This document shows positions 1-11,441 of a stretch of DNA of 64,000 nt, piece by piece. Source of the stretch: Diploptera punctata (Eukaryota; Arthropoda; Insecta; Blattodea; Blaberidae). Under the pieces are notes generated by a model. That model was not told the DNA's origin, ran no database searches, and was given only the letters and a program-made list of their open reading frames with translations. The stretch's first letter is position 1. Every line of letters starts with the position of its first letter. Location: positions 120,001 to 184,000 of the forward strand of contig JASPKZ010004203.1 of NCBI GenBank assembly GCA_030220185.1. The letters are read 5' to 3'. A program made the position numbers and the translations under genes.

Positions 1-73
1 TATTATATCTGGTTTCGTATACATACCGTGTAGCTCACTATTATGTAGTTTTCTCCATTCGCCTGTCTGTTCA
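1..73 (-). mobile_element. LINE-A fragment (reverse transcriptase C-terminal region)
   Basis: This is the antisense of the stretch that encodes the GEWRRLHNNELHGLYRKPDI region in the better copy near 53.9 kb. It is cut by the window edge and is non-functional. Confidence 0.6.
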
Positions 74-79
74 TTATCG

Positions 80-190
80 ATGATAATTACGAGTTAGGGA
101 CATTGTAGTCTGAATTTCTAACATTTATGTTAAAGTTTGGAAAACCCTAAAAGATTTCAAGCATGAATTTTAATCAGACCGAGAACCAAA
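80..190. repeat. Dispersed repeat, copy 1 of 2
   Basis: About 110 bp resemble 1386-1498 in the same orientation. Both begin with GATGATAATT, carry AGGGACATTGTAG early, and end in AATCAGACCGAGAACCAAA. No coding content or element family was recognised. Confidence 0.6.
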
Positions 191-327
191 TTCAGTTTGC
201 CATTTAAATATGTGGGATCACAACGAAAAGCTAATGAATTCATAACCTTACTGATATTGCACATTTTTTTAAATTTGGCACAAATTTGTGTTTCTTACAA
301 ATTAGTTTTCTATTTTTATAAAATAAT

Positions 328-773
328 ATCGATAGCGAGGAGATACTAAAGGCCAACACGCACACACTACTGAGTAACACAAAGAAATTGGGACTGGAAG
401 TAAATATCAATAAAACTAAATATATGGTCACACATAGAAATACATTACATAATGGAAATGGACAGCTAATGAAAAATGAGGGAAATTTTGAGGAAGTGGC
501 TGAATTCTCGAGACTGCCATAGGCAGGACATGTGGCACAAATGGGGAATGGAAGACGTGCATGGAAGCTTCTTGTAGGAAAGCCAGAGAGAAAACGCCCA
601 GTTGGTAGACCAAGAATGAGGTGGGAGAATAACATTAACTATGATTTGAGGGAAGTAGATTATACAGGGGATGATTGGAAAACATTTGGCTCAGGATAGG
701 GATGTATGGAGAGCTTATGTTCGCGCGCCCATTAACCTAAGGGTTCGATAGTGCCAGTGAGTTAGTTAGTTAA
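328..773 (+). mobile_element. LINE-A, internally deleted 3' fragment
   Basis: The fragment starts just after the reverse transcriptase YADD region, with a stretch coding for GLEVNINKTKY. It jumps near 512 to the C-terminal tail (RRAWKLLVGKPERKRPVGRPRMRWENNINYDLREVDYTG) and ends in the 3' signature GTGAGTTAGTTAGTTAA. The jump marks an internal deletion compared with the copy at 53470-54297. The reading frame is broken, so this is a dead non-LTR retrotransposon. Confidence 0.85.
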
Positions 774-879
774 TATTAAATTAAATCAATGTATATCAAT
801 AGTAAGCCCTATATGTAGCATAATTTAATGAGTAATTATGCTGATCTGATTCTATTGTCAGCAGGATAGCTCTGCTGTC

Positions 880-1365
880 TACTTTTTATAAGAATACTAG
901 AAGTCCCAGCCACGCGTTGCTGTGTCTAAGGTATACGTTAAAAATTTAAATTAAGTTGCTGTCTTTCAGCCAGATTACTTAAAACTAATACTTACACACG
1001 AAATTAATAATATCGAAAATAAAATAAACACTGAACACACTTAAATTATGAAATAATCAATATTTGTAATTCAATACAAATTCGCGGTTGCAACAAAAAG
1101 CACAGCCATCTGGATCTCTCTTTGTTAAATAATAAACCAATTACCTTACCAAATTATCTTACACCGCCATCTGCTGGAATCGTATGGAACTCACAGATAA
1201 TTATAACAAATAATTTGCAATAAAAAAATGCAACTATAAATTTAGTTATAAACTACCCTAAGTCTCAAGTTGGATCAAACTGCACACACGGTTCAGCAGT
1301 TTAGGATTCCATTGCGGACAAATAACGTGACACGTAATTTATAAATATTAAGATAGTCATAATTA
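880..1365 (+). repeat. Interspersed repeat of the CCACGCGTTGCT type
   Basis: It opens with CTAGAAGTCCCAGCCACGCG and ends near the GCGGACAAATAACGTGACAC stretch. The opening resembles the terminus of the elements at 4884-5880 and 46168-46962. It is non-coding, and its class was not established. Confidence 0.4.
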
Positions 1366-1385
1366 CGAAATTAAGAATATAGGCC

Positions 1386-1498
1386 TGATGATAATTTTCT
1401 AGGGACATTGTAGCTATAATTTTCTGGCATTTATCTTACTTTTCAAGAAAATCTTTAAAACATTTCAAGTAGGAAATATAATCAGACCGAGAACCAAA
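1386..1498. repeat. Dispersed repeat, copy 2 of 2
   Basis: This is the diverged partner of 80-190, about 1.3 kb away in the same orientation. The two may be parts of one older element interrupted by the LINE-A and the repeat that lie between them. Confidence 0.6.
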
Positions 1499-1595
1499 AG
1501 TATCAGTTACATGAGAAGAAACAGTATTACTCCTAGACTACAATGATCTTTCTTATTCTTTAATCTATTCAGTTTCCTGCAAAGATTGATACATT

Positions 1596-1790
1596 CTTAA
1601 CTAACTCACTGGCACTATCGAACTCGTAGGTTAATGGCCGCGCGGACATAAGCTCTCCATATACTTCTATACTGAGCTAATGTTTTCCAATCATCCCCTA
1701 TATAATCTACTTCCTTCAAATCATGGTTCATGTTATTCTCCCACCTATTTCTTGGTCTACCAACTGGTCTCGTTTTCCTACAAGAATATA
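1596..1790 (-). mobile_element. LINE-A 3' fragment
   Basis: The antisense 3' end TTAACTAACTCACTGGCAC is followed by codons for the NLRV, DDWKTLAQ, YDLKEVDYIGD, RPRNRWENN and RPVG tail of the family. Only the last third of the C-terminal domain remains. Confidence 0.8.
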
Positions 1791-1859
1791 ATGTCCTAAC
1801 ATTCCATGTTTCTAGGAACATGTCTCTGTGTTTGAGGCTTTGGCATGGATTCCCTGAAG

Positions 1860-2940
1860 TAGTCCCCGTCCGGAGAACGGACTATTTTACATGTGGAAAA
1901 TTTTACCTCAGCGGAACTCATGTCCGCGTTTTTTGACGGTTGAATTTTTACGGTGAAAGATCGTCACTCTTTCTACCAAGGTGCTTTTTACATCTGGCTA
2001 TCACTTCGACTTGTCCGGCATGGGTAATCAATGTCATTAAGAACTGGATTAGAGTAATCAGCTAATTTTAATCTAGTAATTCGAATACAAGTTTCTATAT
2101 CCAAATTATTAAAGATTATGTTTATTATTCGTTATATCTGATTTTCCACTAATCTCAATCTTCATGAGAGAAAAAAAACTCTGAAATTTCCGGCAGACTA
2201 CTAAAATATTCAAATTCAAAATTATAAAAATGATCTATGACTGTTCACAAAGTATGTTGAGATGGGAAACCAACGGTCAGAAATACAGACTTTTTTATAT
2301 CCGCAAATAACTGAAAGAACAGATGCCAAACAGTGGCTTCTTGGTAAACAAACATTGCCATCCAAACTTTCTCTACCCTTGTCAGCAATTTTGTTTTCAT
2401 TCTGTTGTAGTCAGTCGTTAGATGCAGTATGCAAACATCCAGTTTTTCACCAAATAGAAAATGTTCTATAGATTTTGTGTAGATATATCACTCTTTTCCT
2501 AATTTATTTGTTCTGTGATAATTTTCATATGCCTACGATACGACTTTATATACTATCCGCCACTGAAGAGACTTTCAGATTTAGAGTGATGCAGTGGCGT
2601 TAATCGTGGAGTGAAATTTGATACATTTCCCTCTCATCTGAGTTAGGTACGCCTGGGTGAAAGATACCTCACAATGTGAACGATATACAATGTAGGAATT
2701 TCAGCCGTATACAAAGCGATAGATGAACCAATTTCATAACTGAGCTCTGGGTACAAGATAATTTTGATTCGTCATTATCATCCGTAGTAAACGCTAACAA
2801 TATAATTGCTGCTCCTTCTGTAAAATCCATGCAGTATCCTTAAAAAAAAAATTACTTGTAAACGTTTTCCAGTGCTTATTGAAGATTTTCTTGCAGTTCT
2901 AATATAATCTTCCCAGATCATATGTTTGTGAATATTCTTT
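1860..2940. other. No gene recognised
   Basis: AT-rich sequence. Short ORFs here, such as one of 69 codons at 2262-2471, show no motif or codon bias that I can support. Confidence 0.5.
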
Positions 2941-2999
2941 GTTTGGCACTCTGGAAGCGGAACATTCTTTGTTTAGCACTCTGGAAGTCAACGCCGGAA

Positions 3000-3078
3000 T
3001 TTAAACCCGAGACCTCTAACTCTATAAGTTAGCGCTAACGTATAGACTTAGAGGTCTCAGGTTCACATCCAGACTCAG
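3000..3078 (+). repeat. tRNA-like hairpin with B box
   Basis: GAGACCTCTAA at 3009 is matched by the inverted TTAGAGGTCTC near 3048, next to a B-box-like CAGGTTCACATCC. The left flank also contains an inverted B-box-like element (TTTAAACCCGAGA). This looks like a decayed, partly palindromic tRNA-derived sequence. Confidence 0.4.
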
Positions 3079-3148
3079 GAATTTATTTTTCTTTTTAATG
3101 TCACATTTGCCATCTTTGCTAAACGTAAAAAAATTAATTATAACATTG

Positions 3149-3174
3149 ATATATATATATATATATATATATAT
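3149..3174. repeat. (AT)n microsatellite
   Basis: An uninterrupted AT run directly before the SINE2 copy. Confidence 0.95.
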
Positions 3175-3175
3175 G

Positions 3176-3478
3176 GGGGCTCGCCGTAGCGTGGTGGTTA
3201 AGGCACTGAGCTACAAGCCGGAGGGTCGAGGGTTCAAGTCCCGGTGGGGTCAGGATTTTTAAACTGACCAAAACCTTCTGGCGGCACTATGGTCCTGGGG
3301 TCGACTCAGCCTCTAACGGAAATGAGTGCCAGACGCTTGTTCTGGGGTAAAGGCGGTCGTCACGCAGGGCTGACAACCCGGCTGACATCAAGTGCCGATT
3401 GTCTAGAAAAAGTGGTAGCCTTAACCTCCTACTACCCCAAGGGCCTCCCGAGGCCTGTAGTGGGACTCCTTTACTTTT
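3176..3478 (+). mobile_element. SINE2 (tRNA-derived), near full length
   Basis: The tRNA-like head has an A-box region (GTGGTTAAGGCACTGAGC) and a B box (GGGTTCAAGTCCC). The body contains AACTGACC, GGTCGACTCAGCCTCTAACGG and the 3' part CCTACTACCCCAAGGGCC. Six other copies lie in this window (19.3, 22.2, 23.9, 24.2, 27.9 and 45.7 kb). The ORFs across it on both strands are artefacts of the SINE body. Confidence 0.9.
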
Positions 3479-3734
3479 CTTTATTGATATATATTTTTTT
3501 TCAGGATTGTTTCTGTTATATACACAGGTATCTTCAACCAAAAATATACTTTGGTTTTTTAGCAATTTTTTTTTTACAATGTATGAGGAGCTGGCCCATA
3601 GCATCAACCCCTAATCTTGAGGACCAGAGACTTTTTCTGGAGTCCACCATAGATCAGTTGCTTTCACTGCAGCTAAGAGTCTGATTTCTCATCACTAGTT
3701 CCATATCTCAAAATACTCAGTTTTCAAGTCTAAG

Positions 3735-4190
3735 GTGATCTGCATAATATTAGGTATCTTTGGAATACACTGCCGGAAAAAATGCAATATCTCAAGGTCT
3801 GCATTCATTGGCAACATACTGAGAGTCTGTGATGTAATTGATGCAATTGTCATGGTCTTCGTCGATCAGAATGACTTTCAGCAGACCTGTCTATGCGCCC
3901 TCTGTTTTGACTCTGCAAGCAGTAACTGTGGTGATATTAGAGGCGAACATGTTTGCCATATTCACTCTAGGGTACAAGCATGCTCTGCCGACGAGTACAT
4001 ACGTTGAACAAATTTAGCCCTTTGAACGATCGCATTGTAGACCTACCAGAAGCTTGTTGTACATATCAATGGATTTCTGCCCATTTTGGGCACAATGTGT
4101 ATTTAATGTTTAACTTTCATCATATGACTTCACCTCAACGGAATTTGATATGAATTTTACTAGTACTGTAATGTGTAGCTTCCCACAAGG
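3735..4190. other. No gene recognised
   Basis: A 90-codon ORF (3735-4007) shows no motif I recognise. The stretch near 3770 could be an unknown repeat. Confidence 0.3.
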
Positions 4191-4755
4191 AAATTAAACA
4201 TAGGCTCAATTCTGGAAATGCGTGCTACAGAGACTCTTTACTTCCCAACTCCTTTCAAAAAACGTTAAACTGAAAATATATAAAATTATTATTCTACCAG
4301 TTATATTATATGGATGTGAAACATGGACTTTACTTTAAGGGAGGAACGGAGTTTACGAGTATTTGAGAATAAAGTTATTAGGAAAATTTTTGGACCAAAG
4401 GGAGATCAACAGACAGGTGAATGGAGAAGACTGCCTAACAGTGAATTGCATGGTCTATATATGAAGCCAGATATAATGAGAAAAGTTAAGTCTCGTAGAC
4501 TGGGATGGGGCAGGACGTGTGGCATGAATGGAGAATGAAAGACGTGCATGGAAGCTTCTTGTAGGAAAACCGGAGAGAAAACGCCCAGTTGGTAGGCCAA
4601 GAATGAGGTGGGAGAATAACGTTAACTATGATTTGAGGGAAGTCGATTATACAGGGGATTATTGGAAAACATTGGCTCAGGATAGGGATGTTTGGGGAGC
4701 TTATGTCCGCGCGGCCATGAACCTACGGGTTCAATAGTGTCAGTGAGTTAGTTAT
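4190..4755 (+). mobile_element. LINE-A 3' fragment
   Basis: It covers the C-terminal part of the reverse transcriptase ORF: LKIYKIIILPVILYGCETWT, then LRVFENKVIRKIFGPKGDQQ, then RPVGRPRMRWENNVNYDLRE and YVRAAMNLRVQ. It ends at GTGAGTTAGTTA. Frame breaks at ATGGACTTTACTTTAAGG and inside RRLGWG show it is dead. Confidence 0.88.
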
Positions 4756-4883
4756 GTGTAGCTTCTTTCATAAGTGATCTGTAGAAAATTCCCACACCCG
4801 TAGACTTGGTTCTGGATGTCCACGCAATACAGATGCACATCAAGATCCGTGCAATGTGTGAACATCCTCTTGTTTATAATTTA

Positions 4884-5880
4884 CTAGCCAATACCCGGCG
4901 TGCGCTGCTACACCTAAATAAATGATATTGTGTTTTTGCATTTAGTTGAATAAGTAGAAGGAAAAATAAATATAAATGTATATAATTATTTTTAGATACC
5001 CCGTGCTGATTACTCGGCGTTGCCCGGGAATCTACGCATCCCGATATACTTGGCATAAATGAGCTGAAAGACAAAATTCGTGTTTTTGAGTTATCCATAA
5101 AAGAATGCCCGCCGTGCGCTGCTATGCTGCCCGGGAATCTACATATCCCGATCTTCTTGGCATCAATGAAAGACAAAAAAAGGTTATTGTGAGTTATCCT
5201 TAAAATATAAACATATGCTGTCGTATATTTTCTGTAGAGTTTTTTTTTTTTTTTTTTTTTTTTGAGATATTCAATTCTGTGTACAATAATTTTGTGTATT
5301 TGTTATGGTTTAGGCAACGTAAGCCATTTAAGCTTACAAAAGCCACTATAGAAGGCGATTTTTTTCAAGTGAAGGGTTTGAGCATTAAAATTCTCTTATA
5401 ACCTATAACCTTCCCGTGAGAATCCTGAACATTTTGCAAAAAGCCCCAAGACAATCGGATGAATGGCATGGCAGATGGCAGCGCATGCTTGCCCGGGAAC
5501 CTACTTATCCCGATCTCCTTGGCATCAAAGAACGACAAAAATGGCTCTCATCTGTAAACGATAAACATATGCTGTCGCGGACTTTTTTGTAGAGTTTTTT
5601 TTAGTTATTCAATTCTGTGTACATTAATTTTGTGTATTTGTTATGGTTTAGGCAGCATAAGCCATTTAAGGGTAAAAAAGGGACTTTTTCACGTATTTCA
5701 CTACAAAGGGTGTTTTTAAGGGTGTAGGAGTTGAGTATCTCAACTCTCTTATAGCCTATGTTCATTCCGGGAATCTCCTGAACATTTTGAAAAAAAACAT
5801 CACAATCGGATCAACGGTATGGCCGCGCATAAAGTACGAACAAACAAACAAACATTCATTTTTATATAGGTCTATTAGAT
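4884..5880 (+). mobile_element. Non-coding interspersed element with internal direct repeats
   Basis: The left end is CTAGCCAATACCCGGCGTGC and the right end CATTTTTATATAGGTCTATT. Inside are two or more diverged direct repeats of roughly 350 bp, each with CCCGGGAA, CTTGGCATCA, ACATATGCTGTCG, TTCAATTCTGTGTACA and TTTGTTATGGTTTAGGCA. Related copies lie at 46168-46962 and, shortened, at 60253-60683, both in the other orientation. It encodes no protein. The class (Helitron-like, SINE-like or other) is not settled. Confidence 0.65.
5240..5263. repeat. Poly(T) run
   Basis: A homopolymer run of about 24 T inside the element at 4884-5880. Confidence 0.9.
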
Positions 5881-6009
5881 AAAATAGGCCTACTATGTAA
5901 ATAAAACTAATATAAAATTCAGTGTTTAAAAAGTGTGTTGATTATCCACTTATTATATCATTTTAGGTTTTCAAAATTCACTAATTATATTACCAGTATT
6001 ATACTGAAT

Positions 6010-6570
6010 TCATCATCATCATCATCATCATAATCTTCCTTCACGGATTAGGTCTTTTCCTGTTCCGATCTCACATTTGTTCAACCCAGCGCTTTCTTGG
6101 TCTTCCTACTGATCTTCTTCCTCAGTGCCATCTTTGTAATCCTATCCTGTGTCATTCTTTGCAGATGTTCTATCCAATTGTTCTTGTGTTCTTCTATTTG
6201 TTGAATAAATTGTTGTATTTTTAATTCCTCTCTAATATTCTCATTTCTAATATGTTCTTCTCTTGCCCAACCGTTCACAGCCTGTAGGAATCTCATTTCC
6301 GCTGCCTGAATTTTACTTCTTTTTTCCTTCAGGACCCAGGCTTCACTTCCATACATCGCCACTGGTAATGTCATCGTTGAGTAAAATCTTAGCTGCGTAT
6401 TCTTTCATAATTTGTTCCTCAGTGTTCGTCTCATTGTTCCACAAATATGTTGAAATATCTGTATTTTCTTACTTATATCTTGTTCTTCTACGTAAGTCAT
6501 ATCGCTGCCTAAATATTGGAAGTATGAAACCTGTTCCAACATTTTATCTTCTATTAGGCCTATTATTTTT
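6010..6570 (-). mobile_element. LINE-C relic (reverse transcriptase C-terminal region)
   Basis: The minus strand reads YFQYLGSDMTYVEEQDISKK, one stop, then a 97-codon open stretch with MTLPVAMYGSEAWVLKEK, IQAAEMRFLQAVNGW, RNENIREELKI and WIEHLQRM. That order (SEAWVL, AAEMRFL, HLQRM) is typical of the non-LTR reverse transcriptase tail. A (GAT)n run near 6011-6030 is the likely 3' tail. The copy at 29025-30042 is the same or a close family and also ends in GAT repeats. Confidence 0.85.
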
Positions 6571-6599
6571 GTTTTTACTGGGTACTTGCTATGAATACT

Positions 6600-7628
6600 G
6601 AATTATTTCAGAAAAATCAAAACTGCCTATCATAAGCATAACGTTAGAGATGTGGAAATAATTTGTATAATTTAATAAAAAATGCTATAATCACGGAATT
6701 TTGCCAAAGCAGTAATTTTGCACCGCAGAATGTGTTATAAAATAACTTTAAAATATCCATTTTTTTTCAAATGCCCCAGGTTTTTCTTTTCGACATTCCT
6801 GGTATCCAAATTTACGAAACTCATTTACGTTGTGGAAAAAATAGTTTGTTGCCTAGTGCATAATAATAATACTGTAAACTTATATATTCTTCTTAAACTA
6901 TTAATTTCTACATTTTATTACAAACTTATATTTGACAACAATACTACTTTTTTTAATTAATTGAAAAAATATAATCACTTTTATTCCCTGCCTTGAGCAG
7001 TATAAATTTTATATCAGGTAGGACTAAAATTAAAGATGACAACATTTTCATATACGAAATATGTATAAGTAAACAAAAAAATATAATTAATAATCTTAAG
7101 AGTATTGCACAGTGGGCAGTGAATGTTTTGAAAAGTTAAAGTAAAAAGGAGGTGTTTTGTGACGTGGTCACCATGGTGACGAGTTTATGCATGCAGTATG
7201 GGGCAGCTTGACCACTCGTAAGAATATAATATTATGTATGTAACACTTGCACATAACTGCCTTCCGTTCCAACATCTCATATCTATTCTGAATGCAAGTA
7301 ACAGTGTCGCAAGTCTCGCAGAAACTTGAAAGTGCGACAAAAACACAAAGTTGTTTAATGGTGCTAGTGATGATACCGGTATTTAGACGGGGAAGGGTGT
7401 TAATTCATATAACTAGAGAACCGGTGTTTCCCACACAAATATTAAATAAAAGTAATTTACATTTATTTTCTCGTTCCAAAAATATCCACTTTAAACATAT
7501 AAGTGTATATTTTACATGTAGTCCTATATTAAAATATTTAAAATAGCCCAAAAGAGATATTTTTTTATATTTATGAGCCTCTTTCTTAGAATTTCACTGA
7601 CTTTATTGTGATAATAAACGATGATGAT
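6600..7628. other. No gene recognised
   Basis: AT-rich DNA with short ORFs of low-complexity composition. No element ends were seen. Confidence 0.5.

Positions 7629-7662
<34 letters not shown>
7629..7662. repeat. (AAT)n microsatellite
   Basis: A trinucleotide run that is nearly pure. Confidence 0.95.
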
Positions 7663-7963
7663 TTAAAATAGGGAAAGAAGCACACAATTATATAAACAAG
7701 TTATAGGCCTACGTGTCTTATAGGCCTAATCGTCAGAAAATTGACGACACAGAATTGGAAGGAGAAATCATTTGGATACAGATGGAGGAAGAGAGCCATT
7801 GAATAGACGGCTATCTTGGGCTGTAGATCATGTAGTAATACTCGGATTTATTGACGTTTAACGAAAAAAAAAGATAATACATACCTTTACAATGACGTAC
7901 AACTGGTATTTTTGGCCCTTTGTGCCTATTAATGATTCACATTTAAAGAACAATTTATAAATA

Positions 7964-7966
<3 letters not shown>

Positions 7967-8006
<40 letters not shown>

Positions 8007-8109
8007 TTTATGCACCCACAAACTTCTACACCCATACATAAAAATATGATGTGCTGAATGAAATACTTTCTGTTTGTCTCTGTCTTTGTATCTATCTATC
8101 TTACTTCTC

Positions 8110-8172
<63 letters not shown>

Positions 8173-8267
8173 TCCATGCACCTTTGTGTCTCTCATTGTC
8201 GTGCTACTTTGTCCTTTGAAGAATTAAAGTTTATCCAATGAAATGCTTAAAAGAATACACGCACGCT

Positions 8268-8346
<79 letters not shown>
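7967..8346. repeat. Cluster of (TA)n and (CT)n microsatellites
   Basis: TA run at about 7967-8003, CT run at about 8099-8172, and a compound CT then TA run at about 8271-8346, followed by a CA-rich stretch. The minus-strand ORF with RERERE repeats is a translation of the CT run, not a protein. Confidence 0.95.
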
Positions 8347-8349
<3 letters not shown>

Positions 8350-8412
8350 CTCTCACACACACACTCACACACACACAGTAAATATAGTCATAAGATTATT
8401 CAACTAAGACTA

Positions 8413-9762
8413 CGGGGTGAATCATAAATATGGCTATACGTTTGATCGCGTTGTGTGGTGAAAATATTACCATTACAAGAAATATGAAATTACCGTTGGA
8501 AAGACAATTATTCAAATTACAACAATGGAATAAAACAAAACAGTGTAGAACTTACATCATTAGTCAAAATGGCGTTGAATATGCAACAGCAAATTACAAT
8601 TGCTACATGGACAATAACGTATGCTAACGATCGTTAGGCCGCAAGACGGGCAAGACGTGACTTTAACGTAGCATTGCAGCCGTCGACTGTGGGGAAGTGG
8701 AGAAAACGACTGCTGGAAACGGGAAAGATGCAGAAAATCAAACCTCCTGGAAGGCCTCGCATTAGCACGGATGCAGAAACAACGTAGAGAATTGTGGAGG
8801 CGTTCGATGCTAGCCCACAAAAATCAACCTGCCAAGCTGCACGTGAGCTTCATATCAGTCAATCGAGTGTGTGTCGTGTTTTGAAGTGTGAGAAGTACCA
8901 CCCCTTCAAACCGATTCGTATCCACGAACTTAATGAAGACGACCCTGACAGGTGGATGGAATTTTGTGAATTTGTTGTAAGGAAATCAGCAAACGACGAA
9001 CATTGGTACAGAAAATTGCACTTTTGTGATGAAGCTGTTTTCCATGTGAACGGACATGTTAATCGACACAAGTGTCACTATTATGGTAAAGAGAATCCTA
9101 ATGTTATTGAAGAGACACATTTAAGATGCGGCAAAGTCACTGTTTGGGCTATGATCGAATGGAAAGGACTGTTAGGAATGCGAATTTTGGATAAGACTGT
9201 TAATGTGATCATTATAGTGATATCCTTAGACAAATTGTCCTGCCGGTAATGCAAAGTGCTGAACATGAACAATATGTATTCCAGCAGGATGGTGCGCCTC
9301 CTCACTATGTAATTGCGGTGAGGGAAATTTTAGGTGATCATTTGCAAAACAGGTGGGTGGGAAGAAGAGGCCCCCTTGAATGGCCAGCCCGTTCCCCTGA
9401 CCTCACAGCATGTGACTATTGGTTGTGGGGTTATTTGAAGGAGAAGGTTTATGCCCGGAAATCTCAAGACGTCGACATGTTGAAATTAGTGATTGAGGAA
9501 GAAATTAGAGCTATTCCTCTAAACATGTATCATAACGCAATGAATGACTTCCCAAAGCGTTGCCAATTATGCTCGGATGTTAACGGCGAACAGTTTGAAG
9601 CAATAAAGTGACTTGCTTAGTGTTGTTGCAAGTGAGTTGTTTTGTTTGTTCTATTGTTGTAATTTGAAGGATTCCCTTTCCAATGATAACATATTTCTTT
9701 TAATAATAATATTTTCGTCACAAAATGCTGTCAAACATGTAGCCATATTTCTGAATCACACT
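8413..9762 (+). mobile_element. Tc1/mariner-superfamily transposon, complete ends
   Basis: The 1350-bp element is bounded by TA at 8411-8412 and 9763-9764, the expected target duplication. Terminal inverted repeats of about 33 bp match: the left contains AAATATGGCTATACGTTTGA and the inverted right AAATATGGCTACATGTTTGA. It holds one transposase gene with inactivating changes. It sits just left of a SINE3 and right of the microsatellite cluster. Confidence 0.9.
8569..9611 (+). pseudogene. Tc1/mariner-like transposase, broken
   Basis: The protein would bind the element ends and cut and paste the DNA in the nucleus. Visible parts in order: a start at 8569 (MALNMQQQITIATW), a frame break near 8632, a helix-turn-helix stretch (QPSTVGKWRKRLLETG), the GRPR linker motif, an in-frame TAG at 8785-8787, a second helix-turn-helix (STCQAARELHISQSSVCRVL), the first catalytic Asp in LHFCDEAVFHV, another frameshift near 9210, the second Asp in YVFQQDGAPPHY and the third in WPARSPDLTACDYWLWG. 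I count about 36 residues between the second and third Asp, slightly more than the 34 of classical mariners, so the subfamily is uncertain. At least one stop and two frameshifts make it inactive. Confidence 0.88.
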
Positions 9763-9813
9763 TAATGTACTTAATGTCTAATACAATTGAAGATCCAAAA
9801 CAATTACCATATA

Positions 9814-10222
9814 ATGCCCCGGTGGACTAGTGGTTATGTTCCTTGCCTCTGGTTCCGAGGGTCGCGGGTTCAAACCCGGCCGGGGTCGATGGAATTTTTT
9901 AGGATGCAAAAATCCACGGAGCAAGTCCTCCGGGAGGGACTTTAAGCCATGGGTCCCGAGTCTGAAGATTTTCAGGCTCGTAAAAGATCCTTAAGCCTGA
10001 ATGAAAAGGCCTCTAAGCAAAATTTACTGAATTTTCCCGTCCTAGTACTACCTTGGTTTCCTAGATGACAGTATGAGGCGGAACGCTGACCATGGACCAC
10101 TCAAAATGACATCTATACGAAAACAAGGATAACTAAATTAGTATGGTTCAATTTCTTCCCTGCAGGGGGAGAGCGCCTAAATCTCTGTTAAGGGAAACAT
10201 GGGCTTACAAGAAGAAGAATAT
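9814..10222 (+). mobile_element. SINE3 (tRNA-derived), full length
   Basis: The head GGTGGACTAGTGGTTATG gives an A-box-like region and GGGTTCAAACCCGG a B box. The body has CCTCCGGGAGGGACTTTAAG, GGGTCCCGAGTCTGAAGATT, CTACCTTGGTTTCCTAGATG and a 3' end AAACATGGGCTTACAAG followed by AAG/AAT repeats. Copies occur at 25.2, 26.3 (diverged), 31.6 and 48.1-49.1 kb. Confidence 0.88.
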
Positions 10223-10548
10223 ATCATTATTATTAAATACAAATTTCTTCAATCAGTCCCAATTTTACCCTCACTCGATTTTCTATTCGCTCTTGAACCC
10301 CAAAATTTAAAAGCCCTCTTCCTGCCGCTATGTTTTTCACGCAACGAAATTCAATTCAATTAACAAAAGAAATACGTATTCCATAAACCAACTAATTTTG
10401 GGCCATAAATTCGACTTGCTGAGGAATTCGCATAGTTTACCCAGTTCCTGCGTGATGGAGCTTTCTTTTTCAGTTGGTATTTCCAAATTAGATATTTTTT
10501 GTTAATTACATTTTACAGAAAAATACTATATATATATATCCATAGTAA

Positions 10549-10633
10549 ATTTCCTAGTAAAGCTGCAAGCATAGCATGAAAATGCTATGATTGCAGTGAA
10601 GGATCTTTCTTCGGGCAGAATTACTTTGGATGG
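10549..10633 (+). mobile_element. SINE1 3' fragment
   Basis: It holds only the tail module (CTAGTAAAGCTGCAAGC, GCAGTGAAGGATC, GGGCAGAATTACT, GGATGGAT). It abuts an antisense SINE1 tail to tail, so 10549-10718 is an imperfect palindrome. Confidence 0.85.
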
Positions 10634-10963
10634 ATCCATAGTAATTCTACCCGAGAGCAGGTCTTTCACTGCAATAATAGCATTTTCATGCTCTGCTTTG
10701 CAGCTTTACTAGGAAATTATAGGTGTGGTAGCTTCCCGTTGCTTTCCAAACTGGTGAAGGATGGTGATGGTAATGATAAGGATGATGATGATGGCCGGAT
10801 GATTTTCGGGGACCGTTGGGCCCTAAGATTCCTGACATTTGTCTTACAGGTAAGGAAAAACCCCGAAAAAACCTCACCCAGGAAGCTTGTCCCGACCGGG
10901 AATCGAACCCGAGCCCGTTGCGTGACAAGGCAACACGCTACCTCAAGACCACAGCGGTGGACA
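10634..10963 (-). mobile_element. SINE1 (tRNA head plus LINE-B ends), near full length
   Basis: Read on the minus strand it starts GTCCACCGCTGTGGTCTTGA, has the B box GGGTTCGATTCCCGG, a body with TTTTTCCTTACCTGTAAGAC, a CAT-rich stretch, the LINE-B-5'-like GGAAAGCAACGGGAAGCTAC and the LINE-B-3'-like GCAGTGAAAGACCTGC. ORFs crossing it are not genes. Confidence 0.88.
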
Positions 10964-11441
10964 CGTATATATTTTTTTCGCACATTTCATACCTGACAAT
11001 AGTTCCCATTTATCTGAAAAAAATATGGTTAACTGTAACAGCTCGATTTCCTTCATTTCGGATAAAAGGGTTCTGTTGTGTTGAGCTAAAAATGTGGATG
11101 TTAACAGGAACACAGAATGTAAACCGATTTTTAGTAAAAATCATGATTTACCGAAATGTGCATGAAAGGTGAATATTTATTTCATTTAATGATGCTGAAA
11201 TCTGGCAATGAAAGGGCCGATAAATTTTGCTCGGAGACTTATTTTTTCAGGCTTGAGGTTATTTTACCCAGCCTACTGTAAATCTATGGCACAGAACACA
11301 CATCGCTTTCGAATCCATACTCAGGACTTTTGCCTCCTGAAAAATCCATCGACTCTGACTCTATTACAACGCCTGAAATTTCTCGGAACCAGAGGAAAGC
11401 ATTGTAATCATTAGTGCATCAGGATCAACTAATTATACAAT

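Noticed and set aside
3287..3684. ORFs of 106 and 131 codons
   Set aside because: They lie on both strands of a SINE2 copy and recur with it, as expected from the SINE body.
7929..8177. Arg/Glu-rich ORF on the minus strand
   Set aside because: It is the translation of the CT and TA microsatellites.
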